Below are positions 22,890-36,900 of a stretch of 64,000 nt of DNA, piece after piece; within the stretch, counting starts at the first letter, position 1, and every line of letters starts with the position of its first letter. The notes beneath the pieces are model-generated. The model had not been told where the DNA came from. It saw only the letters and a program-made list of their open reading frames with translations, and did no database searches. The translations under genes were made by a program, and so were the position numbers. This stretch comes from Lasioglossum baleicum (lineage: Eukaryota; Arthropoda; Insecta; Hymenoptera; Halictidae), in assembly GCF_051020765.1 (NCBI RefSeq), contig NC_134935.1, positions 18,167,579 through 18,231,578 on the forward strand. Direction: 5' to 3'.

Positions 22890-25853
22890 ATGTCTGAGAC
22901 CGATACTTACGATTCGGCCGACGAATACACGAGTCTCATGGACGGTCACGTAGCAGAATCACGTTCAGATGACCTGGGGTTGGTCGCAGCTCGGAAAAGG
23001 CGTTCGCAACTTAGCAATGACGAGGTAAACCAACACCAATCTGATAGTCTTTCATTTTTCCAAAACTCTGTAAATAATTTCATTGTAATCCCTTGACGAG
23101 AGAGAGTTGAATCTCGACAACTCTTGCGTCCGTTATCTTGCGACTGATGTATAAACCTATAAAAATCAAAACAAACTCATTTCAACTTGAATAGTTTGTC
23201 CTATGTTTAGCGTTAGTTTATCTCTGCAAGTTCACTTTTGTACGTTTTTTATTAATGTTGTCTTGAAAAATAAAAAGAACAATTATATTACACGGTTCCT
23301 GACAACAATATCTATTCTCCATAGATATTTCTAAACATGAAAACTATCGGGAGAGTTAAAATAATTAATTTTGAATGTTTTCCAATTATTATTGGAAACG
23401 TAAGACACTTTTCTATGAAATTACTAAAGCTGTCATTTTAACACTTTGGTATTTCTAGTGTTCGAAAAGCAAGAAAATGTTATAAGTTTCATTTATTTGA
23501 AATGTAAATTATTTATAGGTTGAAAATGGTGTTCCTGATGTGCATATTCAGTCACCAGGTACATCGAATAACGCAGCTTTAGGCAGGAGAGGTCAAACGG
23601 GTAGCGGTGGTCAAGATAGATCAAGGAGTTACACAGACGAAGAGGAGGAGGAATTAAAATATGGCGCAGCACATGTCATTAAATTGTTTGTGCCTGTATC
23701 ACTTTGTATGTTGGTCGTAGTTGCCACCATTAGTTCTATACATTTCTACACTACCAAAGGAATGTATTTGTAAGTTCTTTTTACATATAGCAGACCTGGG
23801 CGACGCTAGCTTTGAAAACACATGTTGCTGCTTTTCTCTTTCGCCTGATCGACAAGGCAGTCGCCACTGCATCCACTCCGTCTCTTCCTTCAGCACGAGC
23901 TCCACGATGCTGCACCGGCAGGTTACTCACCGCTACTGCGTAAACATGTACACGCGCATAAGACCCTGTTAGCGCAGCATCGTAGGGCTCGTGCTGAAGG
24001 GAGAGTCGGAGTGGAGGTGGTGGGGACTGCGTTAGTGAGCAGGCAAAGGAGAAAAGCAGCAACACGTGTTTTCCGAGCCAGCATCGCCCAGGTCTGACGT
24101 ATATCATTTCTGTATTCTACACAGTGTCTGAGGATTTTTCAGACAAATGTTGTCAGCGTATGTCGGCTGCGATAGCTCTGGAAAAATCTCAGACTCCCTG
24201 TATATAAACTCGTATGGATAAAGATAACGATGTTCTTTTTCTTTCAGATTATATACTCCATTTCATGAAGATACCGCAGATGCAAGTACCAAAGCTTGGC
24301 AAGCAGTTGCCAATGCCTTAATATTGATAAGCGTCATTGCTTTCATGACTATGACACTTATAGTCTTATACAAATACAAATTTTATACAGTAATCCGTAC
24401 ATGGTTGATTATAAGTTCCTTATTATTGTTATTCATGTTTTCCATACTATATTGCGAGTAAGTGTGCACATATATACGTTCACGTCAGCATTTACTTTTT
24501 ATATTATCTAAAAAGAACATTTTTATTTCAGGCAAATATTAAAAGCTTACAACATTCCCATAGATTTGTTCACGTTAGGTTTAATCTCGTGGAATTTTGG
24601 AATTGTTGGAATGATATGTATACATTGGCAGGGTCCTTTGCAGTTGCAGCAAGCATACCTTATTTTTATCTCTGCCCTTATGGCTCTTATCTTCATTAAG
24701 TATATGCCAGAGTGGACAGCATGGGTGGTTTTAGGTGCTATTAGTATTTGGGGTAAGACAATGTTGATATGCGAGAGATATGATCAGCCTCGTAAGCGAA
24801 CTACAATTATATTCGTCATCGATGTCTATAGATTTGATAGCCGTATTGCCAACGAAAGGTCCATTGAGGATACTGGTAGAAACTGCTCAAGAACGCAACG
24901 AATCCATATTCGCTGCCCTGCTTTATTCGTCAACCGTGATGTATACAACGTCAACGACTTATACGGGTTTTGTACAAACGGCAACAATAAATAGCAATGA
25001 TCCTGTTGCTGGTGATGGTACAACAAATCCCATGCATGGTCAAGTGGAAAATCAAAATAATCCTGCGTCAAGAGATGCAGAAGAAGGCGGGTTTACTCCT
25101 GAATGGATAGAAACTCACGGTATTAAACAAGTGAGTCCACTTCGCAAGTGATTAAAAATCACTAACATACAGTTTCACTTTTAGGTGACAGAGGTGCAAG
25201 GAGAGCGCAAGAGGTACTTGAAAATTCCACATCACAGCCAGAACCGGCAAGGCAACAAGATAATCGCGTGGTACGAGAGACAGTACAAGGATACATAGTT
25301 CCGCCTGCGGAAGAAGAGCGGGGATTCAAGTTGGGTCTTGGAGATTTTATATTCTACAGTGTTTTGGTTGGAAAGGCTTCTAGTTATGGCGACTGGAATA
25401 CCACCTTGGCTTGTTTCATTGCCATTCTAATTGTACGTATTCCTTTATTGCATCTTTATAAAGAGACTGCGGATCTTTATGCATTTATGGCGTTAGTTCT
25501 GTTCCCATTAAAAATAGGATTTTATTTCATGCCACTTTCTTCAAATTTTCAAATTAAACATCCGCAGTCTATTTATAAACTTTGTAGACGTAATAATAGC
25601 TATACACCGCTTTAGTTATTCGGGAAATATTACGTTTAGATTGATTCGTGTTACTAATAGAAATAATATATATATTTTAATATTTTCCATTTTATAGGGA
25701 TTGGGCTTGACAACTCTCTTGTTGGCTATATTCAGGAAAGCGTTGCCAGCTCTGCCGATCTCCATCACTTTCGGTTTAACGTTTTACTTCGCTACCAGGG
25801 TAATCGTTGCGCCATTTGCGGATAGCTTAGCAAGTGAGCAAGTGTTCATTTAA
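22890..25853 (+). CDS. Psn: Presenilin, catalytic subunit of gamma-secretase
   Basis: Intramembrane aspartyl protease that cleaves Notch, APP-like proteins and cadherins in endosomes and at the cell surface. Seven coding exons join in frame: 22,890-23,024; 23,519-23,769; 24,248-24,457; 24,532-24,752; 24,832-25,119; 25,185-25,432; 25,698-25,853, for 502 residues. Nine membrane helices are expected, and the hydrophobic blocks visible fit. Catalytic residues are Asp273 (ISIWDLIAVL, codon split by the exon 4/5 junction) and Asp422 in GLGD. The C-terminal PALP signature is at about 468-471 and the protein ends SLASEQVFI. The cytosolic loop between the catalytic residues is acidic and Gln/Asn-rich, as in other presenilins. 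Exon 5's 3' boundary is uncertain: the in-frame donor at 25,120 (CACG|GTATTA) is weak, while a strong donor at 25,131 (CAA|GTGAGT) breaks the frame. Intron 2 holds a foldback repeat. Polyadenylation signal AATAAA at 26,047. Confidence 0.96.
23788..24104. repeat. Long foldback repeat in presenilin intron 2
   Basis: Left end CAGACCTGGGCGACGCTAGC pairs with right end GCCAGCATCGCCCAGGTCTG, and pairing continues through AAAACACATGTTGCTGCTTT and inward past TCAGCACGAGC to near the centre. Arms are about 150 bases at roughly 80-85 percent identity by eye. It makes up two thirds of the 478-base intron. Non-coding; a MITE or a palindromised fragment. Confidence 0.8.
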
Positions 25854-27002
25854 ATGATAGGTATGATGATCATATAACATCTTATTTAGTATTATTTATT
25901 GCAAAGCGTAATGGCTATTTACATTTGATCGTGTCCAGAGGTCTCGTATTTCGTATAAATTTTTCGTTCGGGTTTCACGCTCTTCAAACTTGCATCTCGA
26001 ACAATGCTCAAAACAAAAGACGGTTTACATTTGTAAGACAAACAAGAATAAATAATAAACAACAATTGTATTTGTCTGGTATGTAGAGAATTTTTGATAT
26101 CCTGGATAATATTTAGTTTTTAACTAAATGTATAACTTTTTATTTGCTCTTTCAAATTTATTTCGTCTCCGATTGCTTAATTTACGAACGAGAATGTGAA
26201 AAAAAGAAATACCTACTGAAAATAATTAAGTTAATCTGGCTACGACAATTTATTGTATTTCGACGTTACATATTTATAGAACATAGATCGTTATAGATAG
26301 AGTATAAAAAAAAAGAAGAATTGTGATGACCGTCTTTTCGGAAACCGTATGAAACATGAGGTACAATGTTTGTCTAAACAATTCATTAAAATATACAGGC
26401 GTCGCAGTTGCGAGCTACTAGAAACGCTAGCCATCCGTCAGGATAATTCCTTGGGGTTTCAAGTCCGTTTATACACAGCCATGGAATAAGCAATCGTTCC
26501 CATAATCACAAGTTGGAAATTCCATTTGAATGACACACGATACGTATTGCTATGAATTTCATTCGCCTTTTAATAATAATTTATATAACAAGCGATAGTA
26601 ATCGAATATATACACTGGTTCCGCGCGTTAATGGGTTCGATTAATTTGAATTCGAGGCAAAATGACCGTTGGCCGTGTATTGCAAAACAATCATTCTTCA
26701 AATTTGTATATTTCGATAAGCGCATATATAGTTTTTTAGTTTTATAAAGTTTTCTTTTAGGATGCCTTAATTCGTTTGTTGTGAAGCGATCTTTACAATA
26801 TGATGGTTAAACATTTTGCCAAGAATGACCGATTAATATGAAAGTTTTATAGCGCGTCGATTAACAAGAATCCGGTTTCATTGCCAAGCTTGTTGCATAA
26901 TACTTTAACACCGCTATTCAATTATCTTTTTTCTCTTATCGTTTACAAACTTTGCAGCGATGTACGCAGTGTATACGTATACAATATATATACATATATA
27001 TG

Positions 27003-27044
<42 letters not shown>

Positions 27045-27965
27045 CTCCGGAACCGGAAGAACTTCAACAGCGATATGATATCGTTTGCACTTCGTAAAAT
27101 TATGATAATTCAATAAGTTTACTATATCGACTACGCACTAGAAGGAAGTTCCATTTTTTCTCTCATTTTTTTTTAATAATAATATATATCCAGTCGATTC
27201 TCTCAGTCACGACGACGGTGTGTAAAAGACGCGGTCCGACGGAAAAATAAACGCGATCATTTCTGGAAATCTAATTATTATCACGAGCACTGATCACGCC
27301 CGATTATAGAATATATTATGGTCACCGTGGTTGTGCGCGCAACGAATTATGCGTTGCTCCGTGCATACTCTGTATAACAATACTGGTCTAAGTGTTCACT
27401 AACGATAGAGGCGCGCGCGAATTTCAAATCGAACGAAATCAACAATTCGGTGAAAATCGAAGCATGAATCGTACAATTTTAAAATGAATTTTCCTTTTTC
27501 GTAACAAGATAGGGAAACATTAGGAAAATATCCACAACCCGCCCACAATTAGTCGTACATTCGTAAAATTCTGCCGACGTTACGTTAGGAATGTTGGGAT
27601 ACGCTCACCCAGGATCTACATATCGAAAATATTCCTCGAGACTAGCCAGATCTTGCATTTCCCTTAAATATCAATTCTTCTCGTTCTCGCTAACGCTAAG
27701 TACAAACAGATATTTAAGTAAGTACACGATGTACAATCAGTCTTATAAATAATAAACTTTTGGAAACGTATTTTGGTAAATATAAAATGATAATCATCGC
27801 ACAAGGTGGTAACTGTTCGCTAATATCTTTCCCGCTTTCATTATTTTACCTTCGCTTCATCATTATAAAAAATACCAACGGATTCTAAATATCTTCTATA
27901 CATATATATATATGCACTGTTCTGGTTCGTTCATTTATCGTATTTCAGGGAGAATTCAATCCTTT
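25854..27965. other. Convergent intergenic region, presenilin / kinesin
   Basis: Both genes end into this 2.1-kb AT-rich region, so it should hold two 3' UTRs. AATAAA at 26,047-26,052 is a plausible presenilin poly(A) signal. A long AT dinucleotide tract lies at about 27,002-27,041. No coding sequence was recognised. Confidence 0.5.
26047..26052 (+). terminator. Probable presenilin poly(A) signal
   Basis: AATAAA, followed immediately by AATAAAC-type sequence, about 195 bases after the presenilin stop codon. Confidence 0.4.
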
Positions 27966-30900
27966 TTAGCTGGTACCGTACTTACTGCTTTCGAATGTTC
28001 CCCGTCTGAAGAATGAACTAAATTCTAACAATGATTGCTTATCTATGTTGCTCAAGTTGCCGTTATACTTATAGAGAGGTTCGCAATGTGGCAATTCTGA
28101 GCAGACCTGTATCAACCGTCGCAAATATTCTTCTAGTCGTTTCCTACGTTGTCGCGCCACTACCTCGGATCTTGGGAAAACTTGTCGAGGCGGAAAGCGT
28201 ATTGCTGCTACCTGCATGGACAATTCAAGAGAAAGCGTCGTTACTAGACGTTTATTCTTCGATTTTTAGACGAAGAACAGAAAAGGCCGATTTACCTTGC
28301 TACCGTACTTCTGTCTCATCGAAATGTACAATTCCCGGAATCTTCGATAACGTCTCAGAAGAGTCCAGCTGTCGTCCTGAGCCACAACACGTACCTCGTA
28401 CTCGTAGTGACTGGACGTGCCAGCTCCTCGTACTACATAGGAAGGAATGCTAACGATCATGTTGATTACATTGTCGCAGTCGGTATCATTGGCTATCAAA
28501 GACGGCAAAGACCTCGTGATTGTCAGGGAGTACGGACTACTCAATCGATCACCCCGGTTCTGACTCTAAACAAGCACAAGATTAATCAAAATATGAATGG
28601 AAATATTGTTCTTGATACACGCTGTGAAAATTACCGTTAAATAAACTGTTGAGTATCCTCTTCCAGAAGATATCCTAGGTGCGACCGATTCTGATAGAAC
28701 GTGCTCCTCGTTTGTGTTAGGCCTGTTATACCTGAAGACCGGAGATCGTGTTGTAGACATTGTCAGCAAGGTAGCCGAGTTGTTTGTAGACTCTAAATCA
28801 CCGCACATTTTCGATTCGACAGTTTCCATATGATCGTTTGTGTCGTCGGCTGCTAGTCCATCCTCGTCACACTGTAACTTGGTTTGCGAGTGGCATTTCT
28901 TTTCATCCTCCATAAGCGACACTTCGAGCTCGATCTGTTGTTTCTGAAGATCCTGCAGGATCGCTATCTGTCGGTTCAAATCTTCCTTGGAGGGAGTATT
29001 AGCTTCGAGACATCTCATTACCATCATTCTTTGACGAGCAATTCTTTGGTTCAGTCGTTTCATTGCTGGATTCTGATGCACCGGCGACTCCAGCGAATCT
29101 TCGAGGACATCCTCCTCCATCGTAGAGTTCGTTAAAGACTTCGACTCCGGTTTCTCGCCGTTGGTACTGCCGTTACATTTCTCTGGTTCCGTGATACTTT
29201 CACCGGAAGACTTCCTGCTTGCATTCGAACTTTTACTATCTAACTCGAGCAATTTGGCTCGATCGTTTTCTAAATAAATTTCTTGAGGAGTACTCTGTTT
29301 TTCGTCTGGCTCTTTCTCCTCGTTATCCAGTAAGATCTGAGACTCCTTAGTTTCTGCATCTTCGAAGGGAATCCGAGGTTCTGGAGAATCAGCCGCAGCT
29401 GTGTGGAAGGTATCTGCAGTCTCGACGGAACTAGGAATATTTTGTGGCAGTAGACTCAATGCGGACGCTATTTGAAGTTTCCTATTGTACGCATCCTGAA
29501 ACGGGTCCCCATTCGAAATCACCTCGTCACCGCACAAGGAATGATTGCCGGGGGACGCGGGTAATGCACGTTTCAAGTTCAACGAAAGACTCTGTTTACG
29601 TCGCAGGATTTCCTGAAGCTGTTCCTGAGATCGTTTCGCGAGAAGTAACTTCTTCTCTGTGATTCCATCTCCTTCCAACTGGCAAAAGCAGGTTTATAAT
29701 AAGTAACGGTACGATACACAGAAAATAGTCGACGGTACGTGAGAATGGAAATCAAATTTCAGCTCCTTAACCCCCTAATTGAAATGTTGTTGAACCGTCG
29801 ACTGTATATTAATAAACAATTGTAATGTATTTACTTCCAAATTGAACAGGTGCTTTTGCTTCTTGGCGATCTCCATTAATTCCTCCTCCATTTTATCTAC
29901 TTTGCTTTGGTGTTCGTTCAGTGACTTCACTTTGTTTTGTAGCTCGGTTTCCAAGGCTGCGAGTTCTTTTTTCTGAAATGTAAATGTTGCTAGTCCTTCC
30001 TCTAAACAAGCTAATACAATTGGGGCAACTTCAACTTATAATTTATTCTCTTGAATCTGGAAATTCTGTAAGCTCTAAAGCTTCTCAAATAATGCACGAA
30101 GTGTTATGAAAATTCGTTCAATGACTATGAATAATAAATCATAATCTAGACTATGAATAATAAATTGTATTTCTAAATAACAATTAATTTGATTGTTCTA
30201 AACAATTCATTTAGACTTGCTCAAATAATAAATAATTATTTTTGCTTTTTACTTGAATATCCAAATAACTTGTTATTTAAATATTGCCCAACACCGCGTA
30301 TAATACATGCAACGCAGACCCTTATTTGTGGTTCTCATTGATTTGTATCTGAACAATAGTCTTTTTGAGACTGTTAAGTTTTGTTAAAACACCAGGGCAT
30401 TGTGTTAAAAGAGAATGTATCCAGAATTAAATATTGAAATGAACAGCAGACTTTTTTTTAAAAAAAATGTCAATCAGAAGAACAATTTGCATGCTCTTAG
30501 GCTTACTTACATGATGATTAACAAGATCTCGCACCGCGTCGACACATTTATCGTCGTTCAGACTTGACCAGGATTCTGGCAAGCTGCCGTCACTGCCAGC
30601 ACCGTCATCCGTCTGAAACGGTACATTTTGTTCTCTGAACTAGGAAACCGTACGATGCGTTTCACACAGTAATCCCACCGAGTTCAATTGAAAAGGAGAA
30701 GAAAAAAAAAAGACTAAACAAACAAAACGATCACAATGCAGATTCGTGTTGCGCGCGATTAACATGATTCGTGCTTCCTTAAAGATTACACGTGCTGCAA
30801 AAAATATTGAATCTCCTCTCGCTAAATCTTACCTTCTCCCACCAATGATGAAATCTTTGAGCGCGTTCGTGATTGCTTATGAACTCTTGGAACTGATGAT

Positions 30901-33900
30901 GCTTGGACTGCAATGTCGTGCGCAGAGAGGCAACTTCCCTACATAAACTTCCTACCTGGTACCACACATATACATATCGATGCATTAACAAAAAATTAAA
31001 ACGAAACAAAACATAATTAAGATGCAGTCTCATACTGTCGAGCAACCAACTAAACATATTAAGACGGACAAACTATACGAATCGTTAACCAAAGATTCAA
31101 CTTGGATGAATTAATTAAATATCGTATTTAAAATGATGCATTACTTGTGAAATACTTTTCGACATGTTGTACAGGGTCTGTCCGGAAAGTAATGCAACCA
31201 CATTTAAAACAAAAAAATCTATTAAACATACGGGTACAAAACTTTAAATTTCTTCAAAGTAGGATTCTTGGGCATCGACACATTTTTGCCAGCGCGATTT
31301 CCATGCTCCGTATGCTCCCTGGAAGGCGTTATTATCCGGAGCCTCTCGTAGTACCCTCGTCGAGCACTTCCAACCGAAACTTTTCCTTAGATTACGGGGA
31401 AAACAGTAAACGGTACTTCTTAGTTGGATCACAACACTTCCTCAACCCCCGTACAGTCCTGACTTATCTCCGGCCGACTTCTTCTTGTTTCCAAAAATTA
31501 AAAATGTGCTAAAAGGATGCCATTTTGAAAGCGTGGAACGCGTCAAAGAGGCTGTGACGAGGGTACTACGAGAGGTTCCAAAAAACGCCTTCCAGGGAGT
31601 ATACGAAGCATGGAAATCGCGCTGGAAAAAATGTATCGATGCCCAAGGATCCTACTTTGAAGAAATTTAAACGTTTGTACTCATATGTTTAATAGATTTT
31701 TTTTTAAATGTGGTTGCATTACTTTCCGGACAGACCCTGTATTTACAAACGTAAAACAGAATATTGTACTTATGCAACAGTTATTAAAAGATGAACAAGA
31801 GGACCAGTTTGGAAAAATCTCAGGTCTCGGCATTCGGAAATCAAATTCAAGGGGTCTAAATAAAAATAAGAAACATGCTATTTTCGTACTGTATCGATGA
31901 CGCGAAGGTCTACGTGACGTGACTTAAGATTTATTGGATCGTTCAACAATTCAATCTACCAGCATGATCTGTCAATATTGAATAATAATGAAAAAAAAGA
32001 GAAAAAATAGAAATGACGCGATACGTTACCTTGAGAAATCAGTTTGCTAGTTTCTCTAGTCCCCATGTTAGCACTCGAGACACAGTGCACGCGCGGACAC
32101 GTGCCCCAACGTATTTATCAACAAAGATACAATTGGGTTTGTTAATCGGGAGTCGTTAATTCGACAGTTTCGACATGTTACTTAACGAGTACGTGAGAAA
32201 CAGAAAGTGTGCGTGCAAAACGTATCGTGGAAGATCGTAGGCCAATTTTCGTAAGAAAATTTTATTAATCAACAAGTATCAGTATAACAATAGTTTCGTT
32301 TTTGTTTTGTCCTTTCTCGCATAACAAACCCATATAGACAATTTCTACAAAATGAACAAGCCCAGATATGTACATAACTTTTATCTCTCTCGCTCTCTCT
32401 CCTTACGTATTCACCTTAAAAACTACTTAAGGTACTTAATAGGTAGTAAACATTCCACGGAATGCCATTTGTCCGGCAATATCTCGTCAACACTGGCACA
32501 GTTTATATCCGGGCGGTGCGTATATACACGGATTCAATTCTTTCTATCTAGAATCGCTAGATAAAATAGACGTATTAGATTCTAAGCGACTATATTGTCT
32601 CTGTAAAATTAGGCGCATCGGTGTTGAGAAAAAATCACGGACGTATCTACATGAATTCGGTTGATGCACATGAAATTACGGATCACGGATGACACAATAG
32701 TGCCTTCACAATTGAGCGAGCATGTGATAAGTATTTCTAACGTCCGATTCGTAAAAATTACTGCCATAGTGGTGCACGAAAATGAAAACGAAAAAAAATG
32801 CGATCAGTTTTAAGTACAATATTATCATGTATATGAGTTCATTTTACGCGAAGGACAGTATCAACACTGTCAGAATTAACATATAAAATTATATTCAATG
32901 AAATTATCTTCCACAAATTCTGTGATTTAGTCAAAAATTTCGACAGTTTTCGAACGACTAAAAGTTTGAAAATAAAGTTGAGTAACAAGTCTTTGAAAAG
33001 CGAAGTAAGTCGGGCGAGTGGAAAGTATGTTGAATAAATGAAACAGCTGGGAAAATGAAACAAGTCTTCATTGAAACTACGGGCACGCGAAACGGTAATT
33101 CCATATGCACGAGCCTTATAGAAACGAAGATTATAAATTACAGTCAGCGGCAATATTAAGTGGACACCCTTAAAAATCGCATAATGTTTTAGAAATTGGT
33201 CGAAAGAATTTGAATTTTCTTAAGATGTTAGACCGGCTAATTCGCTAGAGAATAAGTAAACAAAAATTTATTACGATTGCAATTGGTAGGAATTATACAA
33301 AATTTTAAAAAATGATGTTCTGTCAACTTTTTTATCTGGGCCTGCAACGATAATTTAAACAATGCGTTTTATAGATTTCGGTAACTTGTATGCATACTGA
33401 AAATTTCATCGAAATCGGTCAACATTGCAATCAGCTACAAACGTTTAAAGATGATCACGTAGCTCATTGCATGTTGACCGATTTCGATGAAATTTTCGGT
33501 ATGCATATAAGTTACCGAAATCTATAAAACGCATTGTTTAAATTATCGTTACAGGCCCAGATAAAAAAGTTGATAGAACATCATTTTTTTAAATTTTCTA
33601 TAATTCCCACCAATTGCAATCGTAATAAATTTATGTTTACTTATTCTCCAGCGAACTAGCCGGTCTAACATCTTAAAAAAATGCAAGTCCTTTGGACCAA
33701 TTTTTAAAAAGTTACGCGATTTATAAGAGTGTCCACTTAATATTACCGCTGACTGTATATATACATATATGTTACGGTAAATGTAATAAATTGATGATTA
33801 TGTATAATAACCGGATTAATCACATTTACCGTAACATATACACATATATATATATATATATCATAATATACATATACACAGTACCGGACAAATATTGTCT

Positions 33901-36900
33901 CATTAACGATTATGCACGATACATATGATACGGTTCATATGTAGATCTAATAGACGCCATATCGAAAGCACCCTTATAGTCTTTTAGTGAAATCTCTATA
34001 ATCTAAGCCAGAAAGAGATTCATCGTTATTATCATTGTCAATGAAGATGAAACCGCCCGAGCGTTACCGTTCGAAGGCAGATGACTTATCGAACAAGACA
34101 CGATGTAGTTCGAGTTCGAATAGCACGAGGAACCAATCGGTTCCTGACACGACATAGGTCACATGTTCAACGGGCAAACGTGCGAGTAGATGATGATGTT
34201 GCCAGACAAGCAAATAAGGACACCGAGAGCAATAAGTACGAGGTAACATTGATACTTGATCGAGATTACGTTCAAGTCCGGGGACGGCGCGTCCGTGTCA
34301 CTTACTTGCGTCATTTCGTCACGTCTCTCTTGTTCCAGGATGTGACGTCGGGTGCGTAACTCGCGTTGACGTGACTCAAGTGCCGAAATGGCGTCTGCCC
34401 ATTCTTTCCATTGAGCTCCCCATTCCCGTTCCAATTCCCGCTGCGCTCCTTCCAGGGCTTCTCTTCTCGCTGCCCATCGTTCTTCCCGTTCCTCCTGTTC
34501 CCTCTGCATGCGTGAAACGAACAATCCCCGTTACACATCAAATTTTTTGATATCCTGAATCGTGACTTGCCTATTTGCAACGCCTTTTCTCGGCATTGGC
34601 CGACACGCTGCTTGGGTAAATAGGGGTGTGCGAGAATCCGAAATATCGGGTCGGAAAAATTAGGGATTCTCGAAATAATTTATAAACATATTATATATAT
34701 CTCTCTCATCTTATAGAGAGAGCCGATTCCTTCAGGGTCTTGAAATTTTCGGTAACCCGACCCGATCCCGGCAAAATTTCGTGTTTCCGACTCGACCCGA
34801 TATTTCGGGTCTTCGCACGTCCCTGGTAAGTACCCTTTACCGTGAAACGCACGGAACAAGTGTAAGAATGCTGGCTCATCTGTTCACCAACCTTGAAATC
34901 CTCCTTTTCCTTGATAAGTGCAGCTTTCTGCTGTTCCAACTCCTCGAGCGCTCGAAGATCCTCGCTCGAGTTTAACAGGTTATCGCTAGAGGAGGAGGCA
35001 TGCAAATCCGAGACACTCCAGCTCAAGAGCGACAATCTGGAGAGATTTACGACCGTGGACTGCAAGTTACCGTTACCCGTTCCACCTTCCTTTCTCAGCT
35101 TGGCCGCCTCCACCGGATCGTTGTACCGAAACATATTGTTCCTGCCCAGAAGAATGATACAACCCTGCGACAACCGCGTTGGTTTATCCACTTGGGCGGT
35201 GTTGATCCAGCAGTGGGGAGAAAGGGGATGAAGGGTCGCCACGCCACTATCTAATTCCACTACACAGTGTTCTGGCTCGACGTCCGCACCGGTCAACACA
35301 ATGTCCTGTACACATCGAGTCGTGTGTTAAGTTTCTCAAAGTTTCCCGGCGATTGAAAAGCTTTGGAACATCTTTTATGTATAAGGAATTTCGTTAAATC
35401 TTTAAAAAAAAAAGGGAAAGAAAAGATGTTACCTGTGCATTTGGCGCTTCCTCGGTACCGACTAACGTTCTACCCTCTTTCAAGTGATAAAGCGTGACAC
35501 CGGTACTAAGGAGATCATCGTCGATTCCAACTAGATGCGGCATTTCAGAATCTAGAACCACTCCTACGCCACTCTTGCGAAGACCCAACGCTTTCTGCTC
35601 CTGAAGAATTTGTTGCGTCTCTCGCCACTTTTCCGTCCATTCTTCCGTCAATACCTTCTCTTGCTCTTGCTTCTCGTGAATTTGTGCTAGCAACACTTGC
35701 GGCGGCCTTTCGATACTCTGCAAGATTACAGATGGTATAACGAACTTCTTATGTATTGTCGTATGATTATAGTTTTGTAAACAGTGAAAACACAAACACG
35801 TTCGTCAAGTGTTTACAATTTAACCCCTTGCCCTACAATATCGTGTCAGACTCGCGATGAAGATTCCGAACAGAGTCTAATAAATATGTACGTTATTAAT
35901 TTCCTTTAAATCGAAATAAACTTCCTTTTGGGTTTGTTAATCTACAGCTATTGGAGAACATATAAGTATACAATATATACATATAAATTTTCTCCTTTTC
36001 TAGGAAATTACGATCTACAAAAAAGTTTTAATCACTGAAACCGTAAGAGAAATCGTGGGGTAAGGGATTAATGTATATAATCCATAATAATAGGGCTACT
36101 ATACGAATCAAATGATCGGCGTATAATGAAAATACTGTTAACGAAACTTGGTGTCGCTGTTGTAACCCATTCAAAACAATGTGTTCTATTATTATACTTG
36201 CCATGTCTTTCCCAATAAGCGACTTCAGCTTTTGAATTTCTTCCCTGAGTTCCCTGATCAGTTTAACGTTCGGATCCTCGTTGATCGTCGGTTTGTTGAT
36301 GATATTTTTCGCTCGGTTCGCATACCTGAGCGTACTGAGTGTCTCACCATAGTTACAATCAGCCGGACTAATAGCTGCGATCATGATAGTCTTAGAGTTA
36401 CCTCCAAGCGAGTCTTTTAGCAACCACGTAAGCACACTATCTCGATAAGGTATAAAGACGTTTCGCTTCGAGGACGAAGACACATCGTTCGTAGAACTGA
36501 CCTCAGCGAGCGCCGATATCACAGAACCTAAAGTCACCAGCGACTTATTGATATGGGCACCTTCTTTTAGCCGTTGACCAGTCGCTCCTGTTGCGTTTGC
36601 ACGTTCGCTAAAAAAAAAAGGTATAGCAAAATATATTTTAAAGCTTAATTGATTAATCTTAGCTTAAGGCAATGTTCATCAAAATATTAACCCGCAGATG
36701 GCTAACGATTATAATAACTGATCACGTTTTGGACCTTCCACAGACTTATTTATCAATACTTTCAAAGATATTTTTGAAGGTAGTCTTGTAGACACGTTGA
36801 AATATCTAGAGATTGGAACCAGTGAGGAATATGGCCCATTCTGGGAAATTATGATCTAGTAAGCTTGCTTGTAGGAGAAAATGGTCTTGAACCATGTTTG

